Assembly (NCBI GenBank): GCA_013076295.1
Contig: RQOL01000658.1
Coordinates: 3,670,353-3,734,352, forward strand
Source of the DNA: Sanderia malayensis
Lineage: Eukaryota; Cnidaria; Scyphozoa; Semaeostomeae; Pelagiidae
Direction of reading: 5' to 3'
Length of the DNA: 64,000 nucleotides
A program made the translations under genes and the position numbers. Position 1 is the first letter of the stretch. Every line of letters begins with the position of its first letter. Positions 1 to 45,300 of this stretch are shown here, one piece after another. The notes beneath the pieces were generated by a model. The model was not told the origin of the DNA and did no database searches. It worked only from the letters and a program-made list of their open reading frames with translations.

Positions 1-501
1 CAAGTTCTGTTCAACAACCTGAAGAAAGATATGATTTAGATGCAATTGAGGACACAAATGATTCGGGTGTCTCTAATCGCGATTAACAAAATGGCAGGGG
101 TTGGAGTTAAGGACACGGATTGGTATCACAGACAGACTCTTAGATTGAGCAAATATTGAGCTAAGATTCAGTAAAGATTGAGTTAGGATTGAGCAAAGGT
201 AGGATTGAGCGAAGACTGAATTAGAATTGAGCAAAGATTATGTTGGGATTGAGCAAAGATTGAGTTAAACTTGAGCAAAGATTGAGTTGGGATTGAGCAA
301 AGATTGAGTTGGACTTAGAATCAAATGAACGGATTGGCATCAAACTTCGCACATGTACCACGGAATCAATGGCGGATTAGACAGAAATCACAGATAGAAA
401 ATATGGATTGAAACCACAGCTTGAGGTAGTGTCGCAGATGACAATCACAGACTAGGGTTGATTCATGGATTTGGATTACAGATTGAAGCAGTCGTCCATA
501 C
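1..501 (-). repeat. SMG1 intron with GATTGAGCAAA minisatellite
   Basis: This is intron sequence following SMG1 exon 66. Positions 143-313 are an irregular tandem repeat built on GATTGAGCAAA and GATTGAGTTAG/GGATTGAGC units. No FATC exon is visible on the minus strand. Confidence 0.7.
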
Positions 502-33975
<33,474 letters not shown>

Positions 33976-34571
33976 CACAATTCATGCTGAACACTGGGCA
34001 ACGCTCCACCTGCACGTGCTCAGAGACTTTTCTGCAAAATGCCCAACAGTTAACATAAAATTAAGAATATCAATTCTCGTAATTGGTTCTATGTACTGCA
34101 AACTCAATCAATGAAAATGTCAATAATTATAACATAAGACGCTACTATTATCAATATTTCACTGTCAAAGCAGCATAATGTGTTCGTTGTGTGTCTGATA
34201 TCCTCCATGTATTTAAATCACCAAAGTAAAATGGCGTGCGGCTAGAGGCATTACGTCATTCACCCTCCTCCGCATAAACAGAGAAAACTTCCCGCTGGGC
34301 TCAAGCTGTGAAAATGGATTGCTCAGTCGGGACATGTGATTCACATTACGTCATGATTTGTCACATGCAAACCAGGGAAAATTAAAAGTAAGCAAAAAAT
34401 GTGTTGGCATTCTCAGATTTCTTTTTGACTTGCACTTGCAGGCTTGCAGTGAGTTCAGCACAGATATGCAGTTGTTGTGCAGATAGAAAACCAGCGAACC
34501 TACTCCTAAGTCTGGAATTATAATTATTGAAACTGAAACACAAATAGTGGCATATTTTTCGAGGACTAGCA
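33976..34571. promoter_or_regulatory. Divergent promoter region of SMG1 and ABCA3-like gene
   Basis: 596 bp separate the two start codons of genes on opposite strands. Two CRE-type sites, TTACGTCA, lie at 34251-34258 and 34346-34353 in the same orientation, ~95 bp apart. Between them are AAATGGCG (34229) and GC-richer sequence. No TATA box is obvious. Inference: a shared, CRE/ATF-responsive housekeeping-type bidirectional promoter. Confidence 0.55.
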
Positions 34572-36376
34572 ATGAGAGCTTTTCGGCAGCTAAAGCTCCT
34601 TCTATGGAAAAATTATTTGCTCCAGAAACGTCGGCCTATTGCAACGATATTTCAGCTGGGCCTGCCGTTGTTTTTCATATTGATTCTCTTGCTGTTGCGA
34701 ATTTTTCAGATAGAGCAAGAAAATATTGCTGCCACGACCTGGCCAGAATTCACACCCTTGAGTATACCCTACGATCCACCAAGTGGAGCAAAGCAATGGC
34801 AGATAGCATACACACCAAGGAATCAGAACACCACAAGAATAATGATGGAAGTATCGAGGTTATTGCCTGTCTCGTTGACTAATGGCTCATCATTTGCCAC
34901 CGAGAAAGACATGGTAAATGCTCTTCTCGATGACCAAGAGCAAGGAAGTGAACAGTGGAAGTTTATAGGTGGCATCGTATTTGAGCATGGCTTGGACAGT
35001 TCAACGAAAGATATTCGGTACAAGATCAGATTACCCTCATCGCTACGAAATGACAAGAATACAACTCGCAAGAAGTTCCAAGGTTTCGGTGGAACTGGCG
35101 AATCTTGGCACACAAAGACAGTGTTTCCTTTAACGTTTCAAGGCCTTGGACCACGACATAATCACTCCGCTTCTGGCGGACTTCCCGATTACTATCGGGA
35201 GGGATTTCTGGGCATTCAGTATGCTGTCGATCTTGCCTTGACTGTTTTGAAGTCTGGCAGCAACGTACTCACAACAGAAGAAATTCTCAATCAGACCAAA
35301 GTTAATATCCAACGGTTTCCGTACCCAAAGTATCTCAGAGATCCATTTGTGATTGTTATTCAGATCAGCCTGCCACTATTGCTCATGCTGTCACTGGTGT
35401 ACAATGCTCTCTTAATGGTGAAAGGAGTGGTTTATGAAAAGGAAAAGAAGCTCAAAGTAAGCACCAATTATCAGCCCAGGGCCGTAATTTCTGGGGGAGC
35501 TGAAGCCCCTCTCCAATAATTCCACTAAAATTTAACGTAAATTTCTTTTAAAAGGGCTAGCATAAATGGCCATGTTTTAGATTGTCCCCTCAAAGTGTTT
35601 GTGGAAATTGTGGCCCCGTAGCCTGTTAAATGCAGCAGACATATGGTGGTATTACTTATAGCTAATTGCTCTAACTGATTTATCACAATGTTATTGTTTC
35701 CAAAGCTACAGGATGACAATTGATGCACAACTTTTGCTTTTCTTTCCGACAGGAATCAATGAAGATCATGGGTCTCAGTGGTTATTTACACTGGGTTGCC
35801 TGGTTTATCAAATGCTTCATATTCCTTCTGATCCCGATGGCAATCATTACAGTCATGCTCACTGTTCAATTTGGTAGCAATGGCAAAATGTTAAACAGGA
35901 GCGATCCAACACTGATCTTCGTCTTTCTTATTCTCTATTCAATGTCGAGCATAATGTTCTGCTTTATGATCAGTACTTTGTTCTACCGTGCAAACATAGC
36001 CGCAGCCGGTGGTGGGATAAGTTGGTTTGCAAGCTACGTTCCGTATTTCTTCCTCACTATGTACTACAATTCGCTCAATACCCCTCAGAAGACTGCTGCT
36101 TGTATAGACTTTAATGTGGCCATGGCATTTGGTGCTTTTCTGATTGGAAATTTCGAAGGACAAGGCACTGGCGTGCAGTGGTCTAATCTAACCAAAGGGG
36201 TAACCGTCGATGACAGCTTTACATTTGGTGCTGTCCTCATCATGATGCTTGTCGACTGCTTTGTCTACGGAATTATTATGTGGTACATTGAAGCTGTGTT
36301 CCCCGGAGAGTTTGGCATTCCCCAACCGTGGTATTTCCCATTCAAGAAGAGTTACTGGTGTTCCCGATCTGTAAAT
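34572..36376 (+). CDS. ABCA3-like exons 1-2: first transmembrane domain
   Basis: Part of the ABCA3-like CDS, residues 1-503. Exon 1 gives the N-terminal LLLWKNY motif, TM1, and a ~200-residue luminal domain with several N-x-S/T sites (e.g. NTT, NGS, NQT) and the family pattern [17 protein letters not shown]. Exon 1 ends with the helix before EKEKKLK. Exon 2 continues [18 protein letters not shown] and holds five more membrane segments, ending in the conserved [17 protein letters not shown] before NBD1. Confidence 0.92.
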
Positions 36377-39300
36377 GTAAGGTTTTATTCAGTTGTAGAC
36401 GCTTGGCCAAATATTGTGGGGGGCAAGCTTATTGTTTTGACAGACATTGCATTTGTCCATTGTTTTGAAACAAAGACTGTTGTCTTCCAAAATATTTGGG
36501 GGTGGTGTCTGCACTCTTTCGCCCCCCCCCCCACCCCCAACCTCCAAGTGTTTGCCACTGGTTTTATTGCTTTGACTAAACTGTATCTTCCCTTTTTTGA
36601 TCATGTTACAATGTCTGATATTTGAATTTTTTTGTGTTTTTTAAGCATTATGAAAAAGAGCATTCTGAAACATCTTTGGGTGATATGACCGGATTGCAAG
36701 ATGGCCGAGTATCCTCATCTGAATATCTGGAAAAGGAACCCGAAGGACTGATACCAGGCATTCATATTGTCAATCTGAAAAAAGTTTTTGACTCGGGATC
36801 TGGTGAGAATAGAGTTTGATATTGATAAATAATAATATTATAAAGAATGTTTTTGCATTTTATCATATCTTGGAATCATGAAGAATGTACAATTCATTAG
36901 CTAGCCATGTTTTCTTTTTGGCAGCAACAAATTCTCAACTGAAATACTTTATGTTGCCACATAAAATATTTCCGTTCAGTATAAATCTGAGAATATGATA
37001 AAGGTGTTGGAAGAATTTGAGCAAAACATTTGTAGCAGGGAATCCATCTTTGAAATTACGAGGATTTACTTATTGGGGCCTGTGATATTACATTAAACAC
37101 CACTTATGGGAACCATTAGATTAATTATTTTTCCCTCTCATGTATTTCTGTTCTGCTCAAAACAATAGATGAAACAATACTGTGGTCAGCATGCGCAGTA
37201 GCATGTTAGTGCTGTGCAGGGGTTTACGTGGCGTAATGGTATTATTGATGTCATGGATAGTACATAGGTGTTAAGAGAATGCGCGATGCGCTAATGTACT
37301 TAAGCAATATGTTGAGTGTAAAACTCACACGTTTTTATGGGTGTGTGTTTACAATAACAATCACACGTTTCGTTGATTTAATTTTTGTTATTTTACCAGG
37401 CGCGAAAGTAGCTGTTGATGGGATAAACCTGAACATGTACCAGGGACAGATCACTGCTCTACTTGGTCACAACGGAGCCGGTAAAACGACCACCATTTCT
37501 ATGCTGACCGGTCTTTATCCACCCACCTCTGGCAATGCCTACGTCAGTGGCTACGACATTCTCAATAACATTGTTGGAGTTCGAGAAAGTTTAGGTATGT
37601 AGAGCTAAATGCAACAGAAACTACCTCTATGCAATGGACTTTTTTGTTCTTGGTACAACAGACTAAATGTCTGTTTCCCTGTTCTATCGCAATGTTTCTG
37701 CAATACATATCTTTCAACTGCTTCTCGGGACAATTTATTTTCGAGTTTATGAATTCTCGATCCGCCAGAGTCCAAAGTCCGTTGAATAAAATTTCAGCTC
37801 TATTGCTTTAGATAATTCCCATATTTATCACCCTTATGTTATCACTCCATATGCACGGAGTAAGCTTATCGTGCGTCGGGTTCCAAGCCGACCACGCCAA
37901 TATTCGCCATGCTAAGCATTCTGTTTCATCCCTCAGGAATTTGTCCTCAGCACAATGTCCTTTTCGATGCCTTGACTGTGAAGGAGCATTTGCGATTCTT
38001 CGCGCAACTGAAAGGCCTGCACGAGCCAATCGCATTGCGAGAAGCAGTTGATCACATGATATCGGCCACTGGACTCGATGATAAGAGAGATGTTTTGACA
38101 TCAAAGCTGTCTGGTGGAATGAAGAGGAAGCTATCGGTGGGAATAGCTCTCATTGGCGATTCAAAGGTATCGCAAACTCAGCATTAATATTTATTTTACT
38201 GTCTTACTGCAAAATATTTATTTTCCATTAGTCCAAAACCAACGAGTAAAGATATATTCTGATATATTTGAAATCGAAGCATTGACTTTTATAAGCCTGA
38301 AATTCATATAATCTCAGAACAATGAATGTTTTTCCACGATTCTGACAACATTTTAATTGCTTGGTACCCGAGTTAAAGACCCTTGTCATTCGTAAAGTCA
38401 TTCTGAATGACTTTACGAATGACAAGGGTATATATCTTTCAACTGTTGAATTGGCAAATGGTTTTAGCTTCTTTTATGTGAGCGTATATCTTGAACACCG
38501 AACTCCAAAACTATACTCTTCTGTATAATAACACAAGCGGAGTACACTATAGCTACTATTTTTAAGCGCACACTCTAGCACATAGTTTGGACTGTGCGCT
38601 GAAAACTTCTACTCATGGACGCTTAAGTTTGAGACTAGACTCGTGTTCCAAAGCAGCTTACTAAGTAGATTTGTATTTGTTGATGTGTAGATTGTTATAC
38701 TGGATGAGCCAACTTCAGGCATGGACCCAGCCGCACGTCGCTTCACCTGGGATTTGTTGCAAAAGGAAAGAACGGGTCGCACCATTCTTCTCACAACTCA
38801 TTTCATGGACGAGGCAGATCTTCTCGGTAACTATACGATACCTTTATTAGCTGACAACATTTTTTGCATGGCTCTAAAAGCTGGGAGTTTCTGTGGCTGC
38901 TCTTCTAATACCTTATACTTCTTATACGACGTTTCTAATGCCCTATACTTTTTGTACAATGCTTCTAATACCCTATGTTTTTAGTATTAAGTTTGTAATG
39001 CCTTATGTTTATAGTACGATGCTTTCTAATAGTTTATGCTTCTTGTACGATGCTTCTAATGCCCTATGTTTTTAGTATTAAGTTTGTAATGCCTTATGTT
39101 TATAGTACGATGCTTTCTAATACCTTATACTTCTTGTACGATGCTTCTAATGCCCTATGCTTTTTGTACAATGCTTCTAATACTCTATGTTTTTAGTATT
39201 AAGTTTGTAATGCCTTATGTTTATAGTACGATGCTTTCTAATAGTTTATGCTTCTTGTACGATGCTTCTAATGCCCTATGCTTTTACTATGATGCTTCTA

Positions 39301-42300
39301 ATGCTTTTAATACCTTATACTTCTAGCATTGTGCTTTTAATGCCATGCACTTTTGATATAATTCTCATTACGATGCTTCTTATTGCCTTTTGTCTTTATT
39401 TCTATCTGACTGGCATTATGATCTTTCTGTTAAAACAGGTGACAGAATCGCGATCATGTCTAAAGGAGTACTACAATGTTGTGGCTCGTCTCTCTTCTTG
39501 AAGAATAAATACGGAGTTGGTTACCACATGGTGATAGTCAAAGCAGACAACTGCCAGGTTTCAGACATCACACGTGTTGTTCTTCAATATGTTCCGGCTG
39601 CAAAACTAGAAAACGATATTGGTTGGTACCTTCGATTTTATTAACTGTCATTTGTGCAAGCTTTCTTTTTGTGATAAGTTGTTTTTGCTCTGTTTTTGCT
39701 ATGCTTCCATTTCCTTGTACTTCTGATGCGATAGTTTCTAAAGGAGGTTATTTTATTTACCAGTAAACAATATTTCTTTATCTAACGTTTTCCTTTTTTC
39801 TGAAAGAATCGTGCTTCTTTTAAGGAGACCTCAATAAACTGGAGCTTCTAAAATATACAAAAATTTCATATACATAATTTCTGTTTTCAGGCCTGGAACT
39901 TTCCTATGTTTTGCCGAGCGAATACTCAAAGAACTTCGAGGCTTTGTTTACGAATCTCGAAGAAAATAAACTTCATCTTGGCATTTCTAGTTACGGTGCA
40001 TCTGTTACGACTCTTGAAGAAGTTTTCTTGAAAGTCAAAGAAGAGGAAGACTCTCACGATGAACCAGACTCCCTTTCGAAGAAGCTTTACCGACAACTGA
40101 GCTCCAAATCGCAGGAATGTATGTATACCACAGTATATCATATTATATTATACCATAGTATACCACAGTTTACCATAGTATACCACAGTTTACCACAATA
40201 TACCACAGTATACCACAATTTTCCATAGCATACCACAGTATACAGTATTTTCCATGCCATACCACAGTATACCATAGTATGCCATAAATCCTTGAATAAG
40301 CTTCCACCTCCGAATAGACCCCTCCCCCGAATAAGCACTCTCTCTCCTCGAATAAGCCCCTGTCTTGATAAGCCCCTATCCTTTGCAAGAATATTGAGGC
40401 TGTGTAGTGAATGTGTTGCGAATAGCTTTTATGAAGGTTAATATTTGATAAAGTCCAGCTAAGTTTTCGGTTTTGCAAATACATATTTTCAAAATGAATT
40501 CCGTGTCTCAAGTTTTTTTGCCCCCAGTTTCGTACCTTTTCCTGGTTTTTACGAACTGGTTATTTTCAGACGGTTTCTTATTTTAAAAAATAGTTCAAGG
40601 GTGCACGATACTCGCAATGCATTGTTAGTCTTTGTTAGTACTCTGGCGTGATTTCACCAAACTGCAAAGGGCGGAATCATTTTCTGATTTTCGTTTCGTC
40701 TCGCAGCACAACAAGCTGGCTCGAGCTCCAAGGACACGGACACTCTTCCACAACAACAACGACAACAAGATCAGTCGACTCCAGTCCCATTCGAACTCGA
40801 CAAGCCGTCTCCATCACTACAGTCTCAAAGAAATACAGGTAGCGTGCTGTTCTTACAAAGATGGCGCGCAATGTTCGTGAAACGTTTTCTGCACTCGAAG
40901 AGGTACAAAGCATCAATCGTTTCGCAACTGGTCATGCCTGGTATATGGACTCTCTTTGCAATGATCGTGGCTAAGACCTTTCCACAACCAACGGATTCCC
41001 CAGCCCGTGTCCTCAGCACCCAGATGTTCAAGGATAACTACGTGGCTTTCTCTGAACTTGGCAGGTAAGTCTTAATGATATCATGGGTAACAGGACGTTT
41101 CGCCCTCAAACCAGTTCGCCCCTATTCAAGTCGGTCGATTCGCCCCCTGGAGATGACCGATTCGCCCTCTATTGGTTTTTCGGTGTTGGTCAATTCACCC
41201 CCAGAAAGATCAAATATGTTAGTACGTTCCCTTGTTGGTTCATCAACTTATCATCACTTTCATCGACGAGACCCTTGTTCCTGTCTCTTATTCCACAAGC
41301 CCCGCTCGTCTTTCTGTCGTTAACTGGTCCGCCTCCTCTATTCCTCATTCAATGAGTCTTGCGATGTTGCCAGCCAAGAACATGGCTCCTTTTTCACCAT
41401 TTTAACCTTTGAATAATATACAGATCGATCTCGTGAATGTTTCTTGTTTTTCCTTAGGTCAACCAAAGAGGATGAACTGACCCGGTTATACTTGAAGCAA
41501 TTCTCAACGACATTAACCCAAACCGTCAATGCATCACAGTTGTATAATGGCAACTTGACGTCTTATATCTTGCATAAGTCCACTGGAAGTATTGGATCGT
41601 TCAACAGCAGATATCTCGTGGCTTTGGGCCTAGATGCAGAAGCAAGCAGCGAGAAAGGTTGGTTCGCTCGTTCATATTTTCATCAGATATATCTGTGTGA
41701 TCTTGCTTAACGAACCATTGCGTGCTATTAACACTATTTCTTATTGTTTTCGATTGATAGTGACTGCCACGGCTTGGTTTAATAATGCTGCATACCATTC
41801 TATTGCTGTCTCCTTGAATGCACTGGATAACAGCGTCTTCCAGTATTTCACCAAGTCTCATGGAAGTATTACAACGATCAATCATCCCTTACCAAGGACG
41901 ACCTCTCAATCCATAAATGACCTGAGCAGGTTATTTGTTTATCTGTTGATTTGTTTATTTTTTCCCTTGTTTATTTGCTCAATTGTTTATTTGTTTATTT
42001 GTTGCTTTGTTTATTTGTTTATTTTTTACTTTGTTTATTTGTTACTTTGTTCATTTTTTCATTTGTTATTTGTTTATTTGTTACACTTTGTTTATTTGTT
42101 CATTTGTTTATTTTTTAATTTCTTTATTTGTTTATTTGCTAACCTGTTTATTTGTTACTTTTTTTATTTGGTTAATTGTTACTTTGTTTATTTGTTACTT
42201 TGTTCATTTGTTACTTTGTTCATTTGTTACTTTGTTTATTTGTTACTTTGTTTATTTATTTATTTATTTATTTATTTATTAATTTATTTATTTATTTATT

Positions 42301-45300
42301 TATTTGTTTATTTGTTTATTTGTTTATTTTTCCTTGTTTATTTGCTCATTTGTTTATTTGTTACTTTGTTTGTTTGTTTTCTGCCTTTTTGAACATATTC
42401 CACCGATTACCCACCCTTTTTCTTTTCCAGAAACCAAGTTGGCTTCAACATTTCCTTCAACATTTTATTCGGCATGGCTTTCTTGGCATCAAGCTTTGTC
42501 ATATTCCTCGTCCAAGAACGAGCCAGCAAAGCCAAACATCTTCAATTTGTAAGCGGTGTTGGACCTTTCTGCTACTGGACTGCTACATTTGCTTGGGATG
42601 CAATCAACTACTGCGTTACAATGGCCCTCATTATCATCATATTTGCAGCATTTAACGTACCAGCATATTCCGGTGAGCTATTTATTGTTATACACCCCAC
42701 CTTCTTACTTGTGTCTACCCACTTTTTATTCCCATTTACTTATGTCTACCTGCTTTTTATTCCCATTTACTTTGCTTCCTATTTTGGATTTCGTTAATTG
42801 GAGCTGTGTTGTCCGTGTAATTTGTCGGTGCAATTCAGCAGAAGTTTCGTAGAGCTGAGAATGTTGAGTTCATTCAAGCAGTATATTATGCAACGATATG
42901 TCCCAAACAGCATTGAGATTGATTACAGTATAGTAATACACTAGATAGAGTTGATTATCCGCTATAGAGATATGGTTGTGCGGAAGTTTTATTATGCTCC
43001 AATCCAGAGTTCCACTTTAGAAAGGTGCTCATTATCAGAGACGTTGTTGTTGTTGTTCATTTATTTCAACCCAATCACATTTCAGCTAACAATACAGTTG
43101 AACCTCGATAAGTCGAATTCCCAAGGACAAGAAAATTTGTTTGACCTATCGACGTTTCGACTTATCGAGGTTTACATATAAAGCATACAGAACCAAGGGA
43201 AATACAAAAATTATCGAGATCGGGGAGTTCGACTTAAGTGGTAGTCAACTTATCGAGGTTCAACTGTATATACATATATGCATGAAGTTAACTAATCAAA
43301 GTCGAATCTTAGCCAAACAAATTAAGACAAATATGTTATGTTTATAATTACTGTTTGTAATTTAAAGTCATCCACAGACGCTAATGACACCTCTGTTGTA
43401 TTTTTTCTTCTAGGCGAAAGGCTTGGTTATGTGGTTCTGCTTTTGATGATGTATGGTTGGGCTGTTGTGCCACTGATCTATTTATTTTCATTTCTGTTCA
43501 CCGTGCCATCCACAGCTTTTATTCGACTGACAATATTCAACGTGATCACCGGCCTAGCCACTCTTCTCACCGTCTTTATACTTAGTCAACCGAGTCTGGA
43601 TTTGCTGGACGTTGCGAAGGCACTCAAATGGGCATTCCTCGTTCTGCCCAACTACTGCCTAGGCCAAGCGCTGAACGACATGTTTACGAATCACCAATAC
43701 ATTGATATATACAACAAGGGTATTGCTACATGCTTGGAGATGTTGAAGAAGTCGCCTTTTCCCATACCGCACCCAGAGCAGGTCTGCGAAGGCATAGTGA
43801 AGAAATACCTCAAAAATTCTCCGACTGAGATCGTCTTTCAAACAAATTATCTAGCGTGGGACAGCCCTGGTGTGGGTCGTTATTTGGTGTTCCTTGCTTG
43901 GGAGGGACTTTTCTTTTTCATCCTTGTTCTCATGGTGGAGTACAAGTTGTTTTCGCGTTCCCGTTGGTCCTCGCGCAAAAGTGGTAATAAAGTTCACGAA
44001 GAATTAGAACCGCCGATGCACGAGTCTGGACATGGCCACAAATCACCTGTACCATTGGATGAAGATGTTGCTGCAGAAATTCATCGCATTAGCGCCTGTG
44101 ACAACTCGTACAACGATGTCTTGGTGTTGGATAATGTCACGAAAGAATACGGTTTTACTGGTAAACTATTTGGTCTTTAATGTATTACTTTTATCCTCGG
44201 CATTTTTCTTTTTCATCTTACTTTTATTCTGCTTTGCCCTACTTTGCTCTTCTCTTTTTCTGTTTTACTCTTTTCTACTTTGCTCTGTTTTTTTCTGCTT
44301 TGTTTTGTTCTGCTTTGTTCTACTCTACACTGCTCAGTTATACTTTACCTGTATCTGTTTGATTTACTTTGCTCTGCTTTGTTTTGTTCTACTTGGTTCT
44401 GTTTTGCTCTGCTCTGCTCTGCTTTGCTCTGTTCTTTGCTTTGCTCTGCTATCCTTTATCTTGCTCTGTTTTGCTCTACTTTGCTTTGTTCTACTTTGCT
44501 TTGTTCTACTTTGCTTTGTTCTACTGTTTTTTTGCGCCTCTGCTCTGCCTTTGCTCTGCCTTCCTTTACCTTACTCTGTTTCGCTCTAATTTGCTGTACT
44601 GTCCTCTGCAATCTGCATATTTTCTTGTATAACATTCAGTTGTACTTCTCATATTCACACCATTAACACATCATCTCCTTTTTCCAACCAGGAACCCGAT
44701 TTCGTGCCGTGGATCATCTATCATTGGGCATTCCCCACGGCGAATGCTTTGGCCTACTTGGTTTGAACGGCGCAGGAAAAACCACAACTTTCAAGATGAT
44801 CACTGGAGATGAAAGTCTATCTGGTGGCTCGATTAGTGTCGCTGGCTTAGACATTGGTACTCAAATGAACAAGGTGAGAAGACAATTTGGCCATATTATT
44901 CCCGAAAGGTTGTAGAGTTAAGCGTTCTATAAGACTTCGATCATATTTTCCTTTGCTTTGCCTGTCTACTTATCTTTCTTTTTTGTGCATGTTCCTCTAT
45001 GCATTTTATTTTTTTTGCCTATTTTTTCCTTCTTACTTTTCTTTATGCTTTTCTTTATGCTTTACTAGCGTCCCTGGTTTACCTCCTTAATACCCAATTA
45101 TTTTGCGCCCCCCTCCCCCCCCCACCTCTGCCTATTCATCACCCATTGACTTTTACACTTACAGGTTCGTCAATGCATGGGCTACTGTCCCCAGTTTGAT
45201 GCTTTGATTGATTTAATGACCGGTAGAGAACTTCTCACAATGTACTCGCGTCTTCGAGGCATACGAGAAGAAGAAATACCAAAGATTGTGCAAGATCTAG

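Noticed and set aside
3..86. Plus-strand frame ending SSVQQPEERYDLDAIEDTND...NRD and a stop, resembling a protein C-terminus
   Set aside because: It lies inside the SMG1 intron that must continue to the left (FATC not yet reached), is only 28 codons, and has no splice context I can confirm.
41634..42655. Long Phe/Leu/Cys/Tyr-rich plus-strand frames that look like membrane proteins
   Set aside because: They are translation of the TTTGTTTATTTG satellite in ABCA3-like intron 11.
44032..44666. Hydrophobic frames of 87-185 codons
   Set aside because: They are translation of the CTTTGCTCTG array in intron 13.
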